From assembly GCA_003550325.1 (NCBI GenBank), contig QKWP01000420.1, forward strand, positions 49,065 to 113,064: a DNA stretch of 64,000 nucleotides. Reading direction: 5' to 3'. Source of the stretch: Gigaspora rosea. Taxonomy: Eukaryota > Glomeromycota > Glomeromycetes > Diversisporales > Gigasporaceae. This document shows, piece by piece, positions 14,057-26,587 of the stretch (its first letter is position 1; each line of letters opens with the position of its first letter). Both the position numbers and the translations under genes were made by a program. The notes under the pieces are model-generated. The model made no database searches, was not told the origin of the DNA, and saw nothing but the letters and a program-made list of their open reading frames with translations.

Positions 14057-14395
14057 CAGTCAACCCTCTATAAATACAATTCGTAGGGACAAGCCTACAA
14101 CGTGCATTTAGGGAGGTTTGCATTTAAAGTAAGCCAATTAAATTGCAGCTTTAAAATTGATCATCAAGTTGGTATAACTTCTACCAAAACTGTATAACCT
14201 ATCTTAAATACTAAAATTTGATTGCCTATGTGCATTTAGGGAGGTTAGTGTAATATAAAATGTTATTCAAGTGAACATGCATTTACAGAATATAGAACAT
14301 GCATTTAGCACTAATAACATCTTACGGAATAGAAAAAAACGTGCATTTAGGAAGGTATTGCATTTATGGAGGTTGCATTTATGGAGGTCCGACTG
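14057..14395. mobile_element. pogo/Tc1-like MITE with TA duplication
   Basis: Ends CAGTCAACCCTCTATAAATA and, inverted, CAGTCGGACCTCCATAAATG, each bordered by TA (14055-14056 and 14396-14397). The interior repeats GTGCATTTAGGGAGGT or close variants at about 14101, 14230, 14340, 14361 and 14376. It lies between coding blocks of the piggyBac pseudogene. Termini starting CAGTC with TA targets are known from the pogo/Tigger branch of Tc1/mariner; family membership is inferred. Confidence 0.8.
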
Positions 14396-15674
14396 TATTT
14401 TCTATTAACTATTATAATATATATTTATATAATTAAATTTTATTTTAACAGGTAGAACTTTTGCTTATTGGGAATTTAGATTGCAACTAGCATGGGATTT
14501 TATTAATGACACAGTAAGTACTAAACAACTGACTGCTAATAAACAACATGTAACTGAAAATTGGGCTTCTATATTAAATAAAAATTTTAAACTTCCAACT
14601 ATTCACCTTTTTGTTTCAAATTATTATTCAGAATGGAGAAATGACCATGCAGCCTATATATAGTATTGGTAAGAAGCTAAAAATGATAACTGAAAAATAA
14701 ATAAGAAAAATCTATCACAAAGTAATATTTGGTATAAAAAATGTAATATTGCTCTTTGCTGCAACAATTCTTGTTTATATTTTGAAGAATATTATATATA
14801 TAATGAAAAATAAAAAATAAATATATATTTTAACATATTTGTTAATTATTAGGAGTACATACCTTGCATTAAATATTATTATCTTGTATCTTGCATATAT
14901 TTGTAATATGCATTTGGTGAATATATTTAAGATATAAATACTGAATGTTAGATATAAATATATTGTTAAGTGTTCTAGTTCTAATTATATTAAACTAATT
15001 ATGGCCAATTATGATTTGAAAGTAAAATTTTAAAAATTTTATTTAAAATTTTAATTTTTTTAAAAAAAATAATTATAATTTTTAAAATCTCTAAACTGTA
15101 TAGTTAATTTTATTTAAATTATTGTATAAAATGTTCCTTGGGTTTAAATTAAGTTAGGACTTAATTTTATAATAATATATAACTTTTTTTTTATAAAAAT
15201 TATTTAAATTATTAATTTATTGTTAATTATGATTTATATATTTTAATACTGAATATTTAAACCTTCTTAATTTAGTCTTAAATAATTTTTTTTAAATAAT
15301 TTTAAAATTGCCATATTTAATAAAACTTAAAATAAAAATTTAGTAATAACATTAGGGAGCATATATAATAAAAAAAATTAAAAAATTAAAAAAAAGTATT
15401 TATTTAACTATATTTTGTACAAATTAATAAATTTTAGATAAACAAAAATTATTTTAAATATATAGCTTTAAAAAAGAAATATAATTGATAAGTATATATT
15501 TTAATAAAAATTTGAATCAATTTATATAAAAAAAAATTTAAGATAATATTATATAACTTTTTGCAGGCAAATTTGCCTGCACCTATCTAACAGACGAAGA
15601 AATAGTAAAAATTTGGTATTATTTGGACTACTTTTTATTAGTACATTTGTTAATTTTTTTCAAAAAACTCAATA

Positions 15675-15745
15675 TTTTGAAAATAAGCTACCTCATATTT
15701 TTTGTGTAATTTATTGGCCAAAAAAGGTAGCTTATTTTTAAACAC
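15675..15745. repeat. Small hairpin with AAAATAAGCTACCT arms
   Basis: AAAATAAGCTACCT at about 15679-15693 is inverted as AGGTAGCTTATTTT at about 15726-15739, enclosing ~32 bp. Probably a very short MITE. Confidence 0.5.
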
Positions 15746-15785
15746 ATATGATATTTAATAAATTATAAAATATTGTAGTATTTAT

Positions 15786-16056
15786 ATTAATACAAATCTA
15801 TATTGATTTTAGAATCTAGCAATTGGATTTTAATAATTTTAGGTTTGTTGAAATTCTCTCTCTGAAAAAATTATTTTGGTAGCTAAATTATTTACTATTA
15901 AATATTAAATATTTAATAGTAAATAACTTTTGATTTACTTGACTAATTTTGATAATTTAGCAACAAAATGATCTTCCTAGAAAGAAAATTTTAACAAATC
16001 TAATTTATTAAAATCCAATTACTAGATTCTAAGATCAATATAAATTTGTATTACTA
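15786..16056. mobile_element. Foldback element, ~120-bp arms
   Basis: The sequence from TACAAATCTATATTGATTTT reads inwards through AGAATCTAGCAATTGGATTT and is found inverted with mismatches up to 16056; the loop centres near 15912. Single arms of the same repeat lie at about 11265-11385 (inverted) and 19452-19570, so it is a dispersed family. Confidence 0.7.
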
Positions 16057-16503
16057 TAAATACTATAATATTTTTTTCAATTCAGCAACTATATTAATAC
16101 TTTATTAGATGCTAGTTAACTGCTTAGTTATTAGCCTTAAAGAAAATAAAATTTTCAATATAATTTACAAATATTAACTAACCTAGTTATTTTGAAAAGT
16201 ACCTATATTCAATCTGCTATAGTAGACTTTATCTTAATACTAAATATATCTGTATGATTTGATTAATATACTACTAAAAAAGAGTCTACAATCTAATATA
16301 TTATTATTGTCTTTTTTTAAATCTTTTTCTTCTAGCTTCTTGAATAAAAGGACTCTACTAATGAAAAAAAATCACAAAGTATAAAAATTAAAAGGGAAAA
16401 TAAAACAAAAAAAAGGAGAATAACCTCTACTATCTAAACAAAAATCCAAGTTCAAAAATAAAAAAAAAAAAAGACAAAAAAAAAGTAAAAAGATAAAGGA
16501 CAT
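16057..16503. other. AT-rich, CpG-free spacer
   Basis: No gene; CpG is essentially absent. A 74-codon minus-strand frame overlapping the next repeat is low-complexity. Confidence 0.4.
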
Positions 16504-16666
16504 ATCATTAATCACTTGATTATTTTTTATCAGAGGCCTATTCCTCTTTTCTTCTTTTAATATATATTTGGTTAGATTTTTTATATATAATTTCAACTTT
16601 TTTTATTCTCTCCTTTCCTAAAAAATCATTTAATTTTTAATACCTCTCTAATAGCACTATTAGATT
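16504..16666. repeat. Dispersed repeat, older copy of the one at 45.5 kb
   Basis: Shares TATCATTAATCAC, TGATTATTTTTTATCAGAGG and TTCAACTTTTTTTA with 45521-45672 in the same order and spacing. Where the other copy has C-rich tracts (CCCCCTCC) this one has T, consistent with C-to-T decay. Function unknown. Confidence 0.6.
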
Positions 16667-17385
16667 GCACTATTATTGTCTATACTAGACTATAAAAATT
16701 ATATAGTACTGTATAAAGAAACACTTTATTATAGTACTATATGTAAAAAAAACAAAGATACACTTAAAAAAAACTTCAAGAAAAAATTTCAATATATATA
16801 TCCTCTAGAGCTCTGATATGTTATTTATTGTTTACTTTGTAAGCAGTACCAAAGTTTATTTATGATGTTAATTTTAATTAGATAGATATATTTCTGATTA
16901 AAAAGAAGTAAATACTGCTGATTTTTGAAGTGAATAAACTGGATTTCTTACTTTTTGGTAAAATTTTAAAAAGTTCAAAGTAAAGTAAGACAATACTTGA
17001 ATCAAATTTAAAAGAGAATATATTCAAGATAAAACTTAGTTTTTTTGTTGTTCTTCACTGTTTTGCTATAGGTTACTTTGTTGACAAAAAAGCTCTTTAC
17101 TTTTTACCAAAATTTTTTGTACAAGAGTACCACCTTTTGCCAGTTATCTTGTAAAAAGACACTTTTGGTTTGCATACTAAATATACAAAGAAGTTTTCAA
17201 AGTAGAAGTTAATCTTTATAAAAACAGTTTCCTGTATTATTCTACTATATATTAAGTATAGACAATGCTTTAACAAAAAACTTTTTGTTTTTTTTCAGTA
17301 GAAATATTTGGTTCAAGTAATTATTAGAAAGAGTTGATAATAAATTTTTGTATAAATACTATAATATTTTATAATTTATTAAATA
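16667..17385. other. AT-rich spacer, no gene
   Basis: No coding or structured element recognised apart from short A/T runs; CpG nearly absent. The last ~50 bp resemble the flank of the 15.8-kb foldback family and appear to have been the target of the next element. Confidence 0.4.
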
Positions 17386-19173
17386 CATATCCGCGGATTT
17401 TTGGAATTTATGCAGATCATTGACGCACCCCAAACATTTTAGTTACACAAATAGGGTGCATCAGTTAGTTGATATCCAATCACATTGCAGCATTGAGCGA
17501 TTTGTTTTACTGTACTGCTGTATACAAAACCCGAGTTTATTAAATTTCACCTTATATTAGATCCCAGGTACACACTTTGTATTTATGACATGCGGTCTAG
17601 ACATTTGAAAAGAACTACATTTCATTTAAGATCTTAAAATCGTTGCCGTAAGTAGCCGTATACAAGACCCCATGATAGTAGACCTACTACGTAGTATACC
17701 CGGATGCGAATTACAGTATATTAATCAAGCATGGGTTTTTCAAATATTTGGACCGCCTATTATAAATGCAAAACGTGCATACTCTCCAAAGTTTTCCTCT
17801 TAGTAACGTGAACTCTCGGCTGTATACTAGACCCGGGTCTATTATAGATTTTAAAATTGGTGGAATGTAGAAGACCCGGGTCTTGTATACGGCGATTTAT
17901 GGTGGGTATATATAATTTTAATTTGTTTGAAAGTTTCAAACAGCTCAAAACACAGTAACTAATGAGTATATATTAGTTTTTTGATTTAAATAGTAGCAAT
18001 GAAACGTCTGAATCGCAACTGATATACCATCACCAGCTTGATTCGAACATATAATTCTTGAAAAATAGACAAGTGTAATAGTGGCGTTTTATAGGCTAAA
18101 GCTTTGAATTTTTAATAATATCAAATGGGCTTTTTTTTCAAATAAAAAAATAAAATTTTTAACATAATTATTTGTTTTATTTTATTTTTTTTTTGGTTTG
18201 TTATGATTAAAATATGAATTTTATTAAATTCAGTAGTTACAAATCTGAAAGGCATAACTTAGCTAATTAATAAACATCTGAATATGGTTGCCTTCCTGAT
18301 AACCCAGTACTATATTTTTTTTTAAAAAAAAAAATACAGACAGACTTTTTTAAGTGAACACCCTCGCACACTCAAATTCTGGCCCATATATATACTTGAC
18401 CTTCATTAGTTCTAGTCAAACTAGTTAAACCATACCCGGACATTTCTGAAATTCAGTAGAGTAAGGCTAAAAGGCTTTTACTTCGTTACCTTAACCAGTT
18501 GAACCAGATATTCCTTGACTTCGCTCTCCTTAGTTCCAGTAAACAAACTTCAATGAAATTTTCTAGCGATCGAAGTCAATGATACAAATAATGTTATTGA
18601 GCTGTGCTCAAGTATCGCACTTATGTAGTGCTATGACAGATCTAAATAAAAAATCTCTATTAGTGTTTGTTGATTCTAAGTGGTTTGTTAGATGCCACCG
18701 AAAATTTCCAAATGCAAAAAATAATAAGCAGTTGTTTTTATCACTGATTTACATATAACAAAGATCTATAACAAAACCGTATAAACTATAATACTTCCCC
18801 TAATTAAAAGCCCTTATTTTCAATACATTTTAATCATGATCAAAGCACCGAAAACTCTTTCAATAACTAGGCACGTAAATCAACAAATCACAGTTTACTA
18901 TTGCGAAGAAGTAAAACGTTCATAGCTTTTAAATATATTTACTTACTAAAGTAAAGTAAAGATTGCTATGATTGGTTTTGGTGATTGGTTTTGAGGACGG
19001 GCGATTGGTTTGACGTGCTTTAATATATATAAAATTTTGTTTTTTAATAACTAATTATTAGACAATTTGGGGTGATAAATAATCAGATGATTGCTATTTT
19101 AGGGTATAAAATGATCAGCTGATATAAAATTTGGAACCCTAAAAAAGGGTAATTCCAAAAATCCGCGGATATG
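17386..19173. mobile_element. 1.8-kb element with CATATCCGCGG ends
   Basis: CATATCCGCGGATTTTTGGA at 17386-17405 is matched inverted at 19154-19173 without mismatch, the repeat continuing to AATT. Flanks ATTAAATA and ATTTAATA may be a diverged duplication. The interior has higher GC than its surroundings and no coding frame, so this is either a large non-autonomous transposon or one with degraded cargo. Similar TIR text is carried by smaller foldbacks (33513-33753, 35300-35735, 44338-45236). Confidence 0.75.
17515..17895. repeat. Four copies of a GTATACAAGACCC motif
   Basis: GCTGTATACAAAACCC (about 17516), GCCGTATACAAGACCC (about 17652), GCTGTATACTAGACCC (about 17818) and an inverted GCCGTATACAAGACCC ending near 17893. 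The outer two copies are inverted to each other and extend to AARTTTCACC-like text, so an older MITE may be nested within the 17.4-19.2 kb element. Confidence 0.6.
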
Positions 19174-19190
19174 ATTTAATATATAATAAT

Positions 19191-19442
19191 AGGATTTTAG
19201 TAAGCAGTGTACCCTGCACTACAGTGCATCCACTGTGCACTCTATAGCAACAAATATAAATAATAATTAGAGTTAGAGTTAGGGTTAGAATTAGGGTTTA
19301 GGGTTAGGGTTAGGATCAAGATTAGTACAGAATTGCGAGAGGATCATTTTTTGTTGAAAATGCAGCAGGGGTTACTCTAGTAAAATTTTAAAAAACATAA
19401 AAGGGGTGCACTGCAGTGCAGGTGCACTGCTTACTAAAACCC
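19191..19442. mobile_element. MITE with telomere-like core
   Basis: Ends AGGATTTTAGTAAGCAGTG and inverted GGGTTTTAGTAAGCAGTG; the pairing continues through CTGCACTRCAGTGCA. Flanked by ATAATAAT on both sides (19183-19190, 19443-19450), an 8-bp duplication, though in low-complexity sequence. The interior contains a run of TTAGGG-like units (about 19268-19313) followed by ATTAGTACAGAATTGCGAGA. The same core occurs inside a different MITE at 30515-30730. Confidence 0.75.
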
Positions 19443-19451
19443 ATAATAATA

Positions 19452-19570
19452 TACAAATTTATTTTGATCTTAGAATTTAGTAATTGGGTTTTTATGATTT
19501 TAGGCTTATTGAAATTTTCTTTCTAAAAGAATTATTTTGGTAACTAAATCATCAAAATTCGTTTAGTAGA
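19452..19570. repeat. Single arm of the 15.8-kb foldback family
   Basis: ACAAATTTATTTTGATCTTA through AATTATTTTGGTAACTAAAT follows the left arm of 15786-16056 with scattered mismatches. The second arm is missing, perhaps lost or separated by the two insertions immediately to the left. Confidence 0.55.
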
Positions 19571-20600
19571 TTAAAAATTATTTATTATATTTATATTATA
19601 TAAAAATTTTAAAAAACATAAAATTTGATTGGATGATAGATGTGTCAGGCATGGGTAAATGGGTCTGGTTTTGGGTAATCTATTAGTAAAAATAAATCAG
19701 CTAATTTCTAGAAGCCCCCTAAGTTAATATTTATTAAAATCTATTTTAAATTATTATTTTGTAAATACTTATTTTTTTATAAAATAAAAATCTACTTTAT
19801 TATTTTTTGCTATATGACTTATTTTGGATCATTCATATTTAAAACACAAAATTTTAAACTTCAATAATTAGAAAACAAATAAATTTTTTTAAAAAAATTA
19901 AGGTCACTATTTTGTAGTAAATTGATTTAGCTTTAAAATAGTGGTTTTTTTTTGTATCTTTTCTGTATTATATAGCTTTTAAAAACTAGCTATTTTATTG
20001 TCATTTCTAAGTGTCCTGCACTGTAGCTGCTATATCTGCAAGTCAACTATAGAAATTGCCTATTTAAATTTTCAAATCTTACTTTTTTTTTGTCAATTCA
20101 ACTTGTATTACTGGAATACTTTTATTATATAATTAAGAGTTCTAAATGCTTATTTATACTCTTAGAACTAATTATTTAATGTAACTGCATCCTTAAAAGA
20201 AAAAAATAATATTTATAATACTATATTAATTTAATAAAAATAAAACTTAAATAGCTTTGTAATTAAAATCTTCTAATTATTCTTTCTATACTATGTACAG
20301 TATATCAAAAAATAATTTAGATTATTTAATTCAAATATATTTAATAATTTAATAAATCTACAAAAAAAAAAAATAAATAAATAATTTAAAATATACACAA
20401 TATACTATGTTATATTATAAAGTCATATTCTTGTAAATTAAATTTATTCTAATTATTTTTGAAAAATAATTACGCATTAAAACTACATTTTTTATAAAGC
20501 ATTATTTATTAAATATATATATACTGTACTGTAAATTATAGTATTAAAACTTTCTAATTAAATGAATTTTATTAAAAAATTTATAATTTAACAAAAAATA
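19571..20600. other. AT-rich, CpG-free DNA
   Basis: About a kilobase with hardly any CpG and no coding frame. It ends abruptly near 20600, where CpG reappears. Confidence 0.45.
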
Positions 20601-22612
20601 AAAATCGATACAGATGAATTATTATATATATTTGTATTTTTATTTGTAACCTAAAACGTATTATATACATTACTAAACAGAGAATGATTTAGATTAAAAT
20701 TTCTATATGTTGTTAAATATATACGTATTTTATACCTTTTTTGCTAATATAAAGCATTTGATTATTTAGCATTTACCTGGACTTTGGAATTCTTTACCGG
20801 AGTGAAACAAAATATTCTATAGTACAGTATTTGTTTACGAAATTCATTCAAAGCATTTTGTTTACAAAAAAATCATCTCTGTGTAAACTAATAAGAGATT
20901 TTTATCATAAACAACACGTGATAGTATTTATAAAATTGATTTTTAAATCGTTAACGTAACGCTAAGTATCTTTTACAAATCAAATGATCAGATATCTTAC
21001 GTATCTTATGTAATAAACTTGAGTGAACAGGTTTAATGATTTATAGAGCACTCTTCGTGTAATATTAGTTGCATTTCAGTTCAGTCATCTGATGATTAAA
21101 TGAAGAAAAATATCACTACCGATTTTTTCCGAAATTTGAGATTTAAAAAAAAAAACTTTGTTCGCTATAACGATACTGTAACTTACATAATTTTTTTAAT
21201 TTGTTTTAAAAAGACGGGGATAAAAAACTTGTTCCGAAATTCTGAATTTGTTCATGAATGTTTCTTTTTTAAACAGACTTGTTACTCATGAAATTGAAAT
21301 CATGCTAATCATTGCTAGCATTCAGGCATTCAATCAAGAAACGGATATATTAAGAAAGATTATGTTATCCCTTTTTTATAATGGTAGTGCGGTTTCACGA
21401 CTGACAGTTACACCAAATCGATTGAGATAAGGCTTTGAAATATAATTACAAGACATTTTCCATTTAATAAGTATAAAAAAAAAAACAAAAAAATTAAAGC
21501 ACGTAATTATGTACTACTTTACGTGGAACGTTGATTTCAAATTGGATAATCTGCATTTTAAATATGTGCTAACGATTAAAACCTTATTTTCTTATCTGCT
21601 ATCTATGCATCTTGCGTACCAAGGAACCGTCCACATAACTTCTCTATCAATTTAATAGGCTCAAAATTTGAATTTAAAAATAACCATAAAAGAAATCAAG
21701 AGAAAGATATATATGCAACCACGCGTTTATATTTCAATTTGATATATATATAAATCAAAATCTTTTTGGTTCGTTGATCAGTCTAAATCTGTATTTACAA
21801 TAAAGCATAAGATCTTCATTCATTATTTGTATTCGATGAAATCTGAATAACCTGCTTCGTTCAAGTTCTTTAATAAGTATCGGAGATAGAAATACATGCG
21901 GAGAACCTCAAATTATAAACCAACCTTTCCATATAATCTTGTGTATATAACTATTCTAGACTTTTCGATAATTTCCCAGAATCTCTTTCACTTTTTCATG
22001 AAATAATAGGGTAAGATTTTCGAAATCAGGTGTTATCTGTCAGTCAGTCACGCATCTTCACAGCAATCATTAAATTAAAATATATTCGGTCTTAACAATG
22101 AGTTAGCATGTTTTATATGCGCTTTCATGAATTAAAATCTTAAGCGAAGAACAAGTTTTATTCCGGATGGGCTAACTTTTTCAATAAAAACAGTTTCATG
22201 TTCTTTGTCACAAACCTTTAAATAGAAAACACGTGATAAATCTTTGTTTCTTTTTTAATGATTTTATCTGTTATATAATACAATAATACAATAATGCAAT
22301 AAAATTTGTCAAATAGAAACATAAATTATATCAAATTCCTCTTTCAATATAAACTTTCCTTAACTATGATGAATTGTTTTAAATGGTCAAGAATATGATG
22401 CAATAAACGAAATTTATTAACATTTGGTTTAACCTGTTCTAAAGAAATCAAAAGCATATGACCAAGTTGTTACACCAATATAGAAATACACTAGTAAATA
22501 AGATTTGATCATCAGTCACAATTTATATTGCGCTTGTAAGATTTTCAGAGACGAAAAAAAATCTAAATACTAAAATATTTTATTAATCATATACGTTCAA
22601 TTATACTAAATA

Positions 22613-22653
<41 letters not shown>

Positions 22654-24453
22654 TTGAAAGGATTTTAGAGTTTCGATATTTAAAGTTGCTACATTTGAAA
22701 ACGACCTTCTTTACGCTACTAACAGCAAAAAACGATCTGTTAAGACGGCTATTTATCAACAAGATCATGAAAATCTTTACCGGATGCTAACTAATTACTA
22801 ATTAACTGTATGCTTTATGCATGTAAAGTTTTTGCGGTTAGTATTTATTGTTGATTTAATGTGGGAACTGATGATAAAAGATATCAAAAAAGCTTTGAGT
22901 CTTTTTTCGATGTTTTTGTGATAAACCTTAATTTTATTTTTAACTTCAACTGTGTTAGCTCTAAATGACATTTACATAATATACGTGGTACAAGTGCTAC
23001 CATAGTTTATACAGTAAATAATTCAATCACTCACCACATGTAAAACTTTGAAACCAATAACAAAAGTACATTACTAAGTGAATGCGCGTTTAATGTACCA
23101 CAGAGACATATTAATATGATTACAGAAGCAAGATTGAGTCGCGAGGTACGAAAAAACTGGTTTTTGTTTCATTTTTCAATTTTATTTTTTATTTTTTTCT
23201 TTTTTGAAAAAAAAAAATTCAATAAACGAACGCACTAAATGTAACACTCATGCAAGTTGTGCACTCTCTTACACATGCATGAAAAATAGACACGCTTGAT
23301 TTTAACAAGTTTCTCGATGATGAAACGTTATGATTTTGATTTACATCCTATATTTAGATAAGTCTTGACAAACATACAAATGATTTGAAAGAACTATCAT
23401 GCATACTTAACCTTTTGGATGTACGGTAGGATTTATTTCGCGTTGATTATGTTTTAAAGCTAATCTCCCAAGAATAACCATCATTTATTGGATAAACTAA
23501 TTAGTTTTGATGTATTTGCATGATTACCTAATACATATTAATATAACTTATAAACGGTTTAAATTCAGAGAAGAGCTACGAACGCCAATGTATTGACGAT
23601 TGCATCGAAAATGATTGTAGTTTTACATCCTTTACAAGCATGTGAGCGTCACACATATATAATTAAACTTGTTCCACAGAAAATTTTTACATCTCGAAAA
23701 GTTATGTGATAAATTTAAAAACTAGAAGGAATTTCGATGTGACTTTTCTTATTTATCATAAGATAATAAATACATAACAGAAAAAATTATCACAATGTAA
23801 GATATAGTATGTTGATATGAAATTTTTATGTCACATAGAGAATTATTCATCGCCTGATAAATCTACACCATATATGAAATGTGTGATTTCAAGATCAAGT
23901 AAACCAAAAATAATTTAAATAAATATAAATAAACAAAAAAAATAAAAAAATAAAAAATACACATAAATCAAATTAATATCACATGTTATAAATGAAAAAG
24001 AAACGCTAAAATTTTTTAAAAAAAATTAAACCCTCATTAATTAATGTATAATCATCGCAAAAGTTAAAAGGAATGCATAGCATTTAGAGAAGTCGCCACT
24101 TTAACACGAAATATCTAATAATAATAATAAAAAGGTTTGATGTACAATACTTAGCGGATCTGTATAACAAAATCAAATTAAGGTTAAATTAAGGTTAGAA
24201 ATTAAGATTATTAAGTGACAATACGTAAAAGAATTTTTTTCAAACACAAAAAGTGAAATATAAACAAATTTTATTAAGTTACAGTATATTTGGAGTTTGT
24301 AATTTTAATTAATTTTATTGTACGTTTAATATACTATCAGCTATATATATGGTTTTATATATGTATTTATTTAAGAACGAATCTAATGTTACATACTTGT
24401 TTGTAACATCTTATTTAGTATAGCCAATAAAAATAGATAAAAATCATATAAAC
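20601..24453. other. Gene-free, CpG-containing DNA
   Basis: Composition differs from both neighbours: CpG is common and repeats are few. Two overlapping frames of about 60 codons (21100-21291 and 21248-21430, plus strand) show no motif. No intron-flanked exon chain could be built. It may be ordinary intergenic or regulatory DNA. Confidence 0.4.
22614..22650. repeat. A37 homopolymer
   Basis: Uninterrupted run of 37 A, preceded by TAC and followed by TCCTTGAAAGGA. It could be a retroposon tail, but no head or flanking duplication was found. Confidence 0.9.
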
Positions 24454-24508
24454 TATCGTAAATTCTCGAATTAACGCTCATGCCCCGTTATTTCGAGAAT
24501 TTACGATA
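24454..24508. repeat. Perfect 17-bp hairpin
   Basis: TATCGTAAATTCTCGAA at 24454-24470 and its exact inverse at 24492-24508 enclose a 21-base loop (TTAACGCTC... ). Likely a very short MITE; it sits at the left border of the next CpG-poor block. Confidence 0.7.
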
Positions 24509-24691
24509 AATCATAAATCAACCACTGGGGTGTTAAATGTAAAAGCTATTTATGAATATATATATTTTTTAATATTCGTAACAATCTTTATAACTTTTTA
24601 ATAAATATTGCTTTAATAAAATTATATATAAAATTTAATAATGTACTGTACCATGCTATTATAATTAAAGATGCTGTATACTTATATAGCG

Positions 24692-24837
24692 CAATCAACT
24701 CTCCAAAAAAAGACGATTATAATAAAGGTTGTGCTTATAGAGAGGTTAAATTTTTTATATTTTACAGTAATTTGAGAATAATGGGATTATAAACAGATTG
24801 TGACTATAGCAAGTGTTACTATAGTGAGAATTGATTG
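24692..24837. mobile_element. pogo/Tc1-like MITE
   Basis: CAATCAACTCTCC at the left and, inverted, CAATCAATTCTCACTATAG at the right; TA flanks the right end. GCTTATAGAGAGGTT inside recalls the GCATTTATGGAGGT words of the 14057-14395 element. Confidence 0.55.
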
Positions 24838-26587
24838 TATTTAATTTTTTAGTATAAAATAAGATCTTGTTCATAATTTTTTATTAGTAATTTATATAAA
24901 TTACTACTTTTTATATATAAATTTATTAAAACTTATCTAATTTTGTTATAATTAATATATATATAGTTTATTAATAAATTATACTTAATTTACTTAATTT
25001 AATAAGTAGCTTAAAATTAAAAAAAAAATACTTAACTTACTGTATTATACTAAAACAAGATTTTAACAAAAATATCAAAACAATATATCTTAATTTTATA
25101 ATACTAAGATAAACAATAAAATCAAACAGTAAAAGCTTTAACAAAGTTATTAAAGCAATCTACTACTGTTATAATAAAAATAAATTTAAAAAAAGTATAA
25201 ATTAGTTTGAAACCTTTACCAAATAATAAAGTTTAAAATTAACAAAAATCTAAAATTTTTACAAATAATATTGCAGAAATAATAAAGTCTGAAATCAATA
25301 ATGATATCAAAATAATAAAAATTCAAAATTTTTATATGCTATAAATAATAGTACTAGAATAACAAATAGCCAAAATTTATAGTATTTTTACATAATAATT
25401 TATAGCTATGTGTTATTTTAAGTACTGGTTCATTATTTTGAAATGTACATGTACAATATTTTAGAATGTTTAATAAACTATCTTATATTTATTATGCAAA
25501 CTTTTAGATGTTATTTTAAGTCAAATAGGCAATTTTTAAAAAAGTATCAATTTTAAAATAATGCACATGTGTATTATTATACAATAATACTAGAATATAA
25601 ATAAAATTTTCTGAATTGTATATTGTTACAAGCAATTATAGCTTTTAATATAGTACTTGCAATATAGTATAAAGCAACAAAGATTTCTTTAAAAACTAAA
25701 TAAAATATAAATTAATATAAAAGTAAAATATTACTTACTAGAGCAGTTTGGTATATATTTATTAAATGTCAAAAAGATATTTAGTTATTAAAGATATATT
25801 TTATTTATTTATATTACAATATAAAACTATTTAAAGATTTCTGTATCTAAAAAATTTTTATAACTAAAGAATTGCAAGAAACAAATCCTAAAGCTAAGAA
25901 AAAATAAAAGCTAAGGTTTATATATCTTTTAAAAAATATAAACCTAATAAAATAAACAAAACTCAAAATAATAATACTAATAAAACTAACAAAACTAATA
26001 AAACTAATAAAATTAACAAAACTAATAAAACTAATAAAATTAATAAAACTAATAAATTTCATAATTAATTCTTTTTAATAATCTCACAAATCAACAATCA
26101 CTGAACAGGTCTATAACAAAATTTATAGTTAGTATAGTAAATAATATATAAAACTTCTTTTATAGCAACTAGAATATATAGTTTTAAGCTTGATAGATCT
26201 TTGAATTATTTGAAACATTAAAATAAAATTAAAATAAGGACTTTTTTTTAATTTGAAGCTCTTTTGTAAAAGTTTAAAAAATATTAAATAAGTAGTTAAT
26301 GAATATCAAAAGTTTTTGTTAAGAATTTTTAAAAATAATAAAAAAACAAGTACTTGGTTTTTTGTACTATACTATGCTTTGCAAACTTTTATACTTTTAT
26401 AAATTGGTTCTTTTTAGCCTTTTACATGGGGTTTTTTCAAAATTGTATCTAAAAGTAAAAAATTTTAATATATTTTCTTTGGTTTCCAAAATAGAAACAA
26501 AAGTTATAAGAGATTATAATATTTATAAAGCTACTAATATATTTATATATATAGCAAGAACTAACAACTTTCTAATAAATAGATATA
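24838..26587. other. AT-rich block almost free of CpG
   Basis: By eye I find essentially no CpG over roughly 1.7 kb. Frames here (25847-26062 minus; 26362-26601 plus) are repeats or chance. Contains the minisatellite listed next. Confidence 0.5.
25945..26057. repeat. AAAACTAAT-type minisatellite
   Basis: About ten degenerate 9-10 bp units (AAAACTAATA, AAAATTAACA) in tandem. A shorter stretch of the same unit is at about 31439-31464. Read in one frame they give an Asn-Lys-Thr repeat, in another a Phe-Ile-Ser repeat; both look incidental. Confidence 0.75.

Larger units (their letters stand above)
12306..14665 (+). pseudogene. piggyBac-like transposase (DDE_Tnp_1_7) pseudogene
   Basis: Pieces of a piggyBac transposase appear in order on the plus strand. 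An acidic N-terminal stretch lies at 12306-12445. Decayed segments around 12590-12800 match the family's conserved helical region. A clear block MMIRVSGRSKHTFRMKNKP lies at 13025-13081, then a MDNY block at 13262, KTIYDYNYFMNTI plus FRSYY at about 13597-13925, and FRLQLAWDFIN at about 14475-14515. Known family chemistry uses three aspartates. The first, expected just before the MMIRF block, reads Asn-Lys (AAC AAA, 13019-13024) instead of Asp-Glu, as two G-to-A changes would give. The second survives as ATGGAC. The third sits exactly at a MITE insertion. Stops and frameshifts are numerous; a second MITE lies before the last block, possibly in a former intron. The gene is dead. Confidence 0.75.
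11576..15580 (+). mobile_element. Candidate decayed piggyBac-like element
   Basis: A dead piggyBac-type transposase occupies the middle. Candidate ends are a 16-bp palindrome CAGACAAATTTGTCTG at 11576-11591 followed by CAAAA, and on the other side an 18-bp palindrome GCAGGCAAATTTGCCTGC at 15563-15580, whose inverse is also followed by AAAA. The two look like versions of one terminal repeat. No TTAA duplication, the piggyBac hallmark, could be placed at these points, so the boundaries are tentative and the palindromes may belong to an unrelated repeat. Confidence 0.35.

Noticed and set aside
25847-26062. Phe-Ile-Ser repeat protein on the minus strand
   Set aside because: It is the translation of the AAAACTAAT minisatellite.
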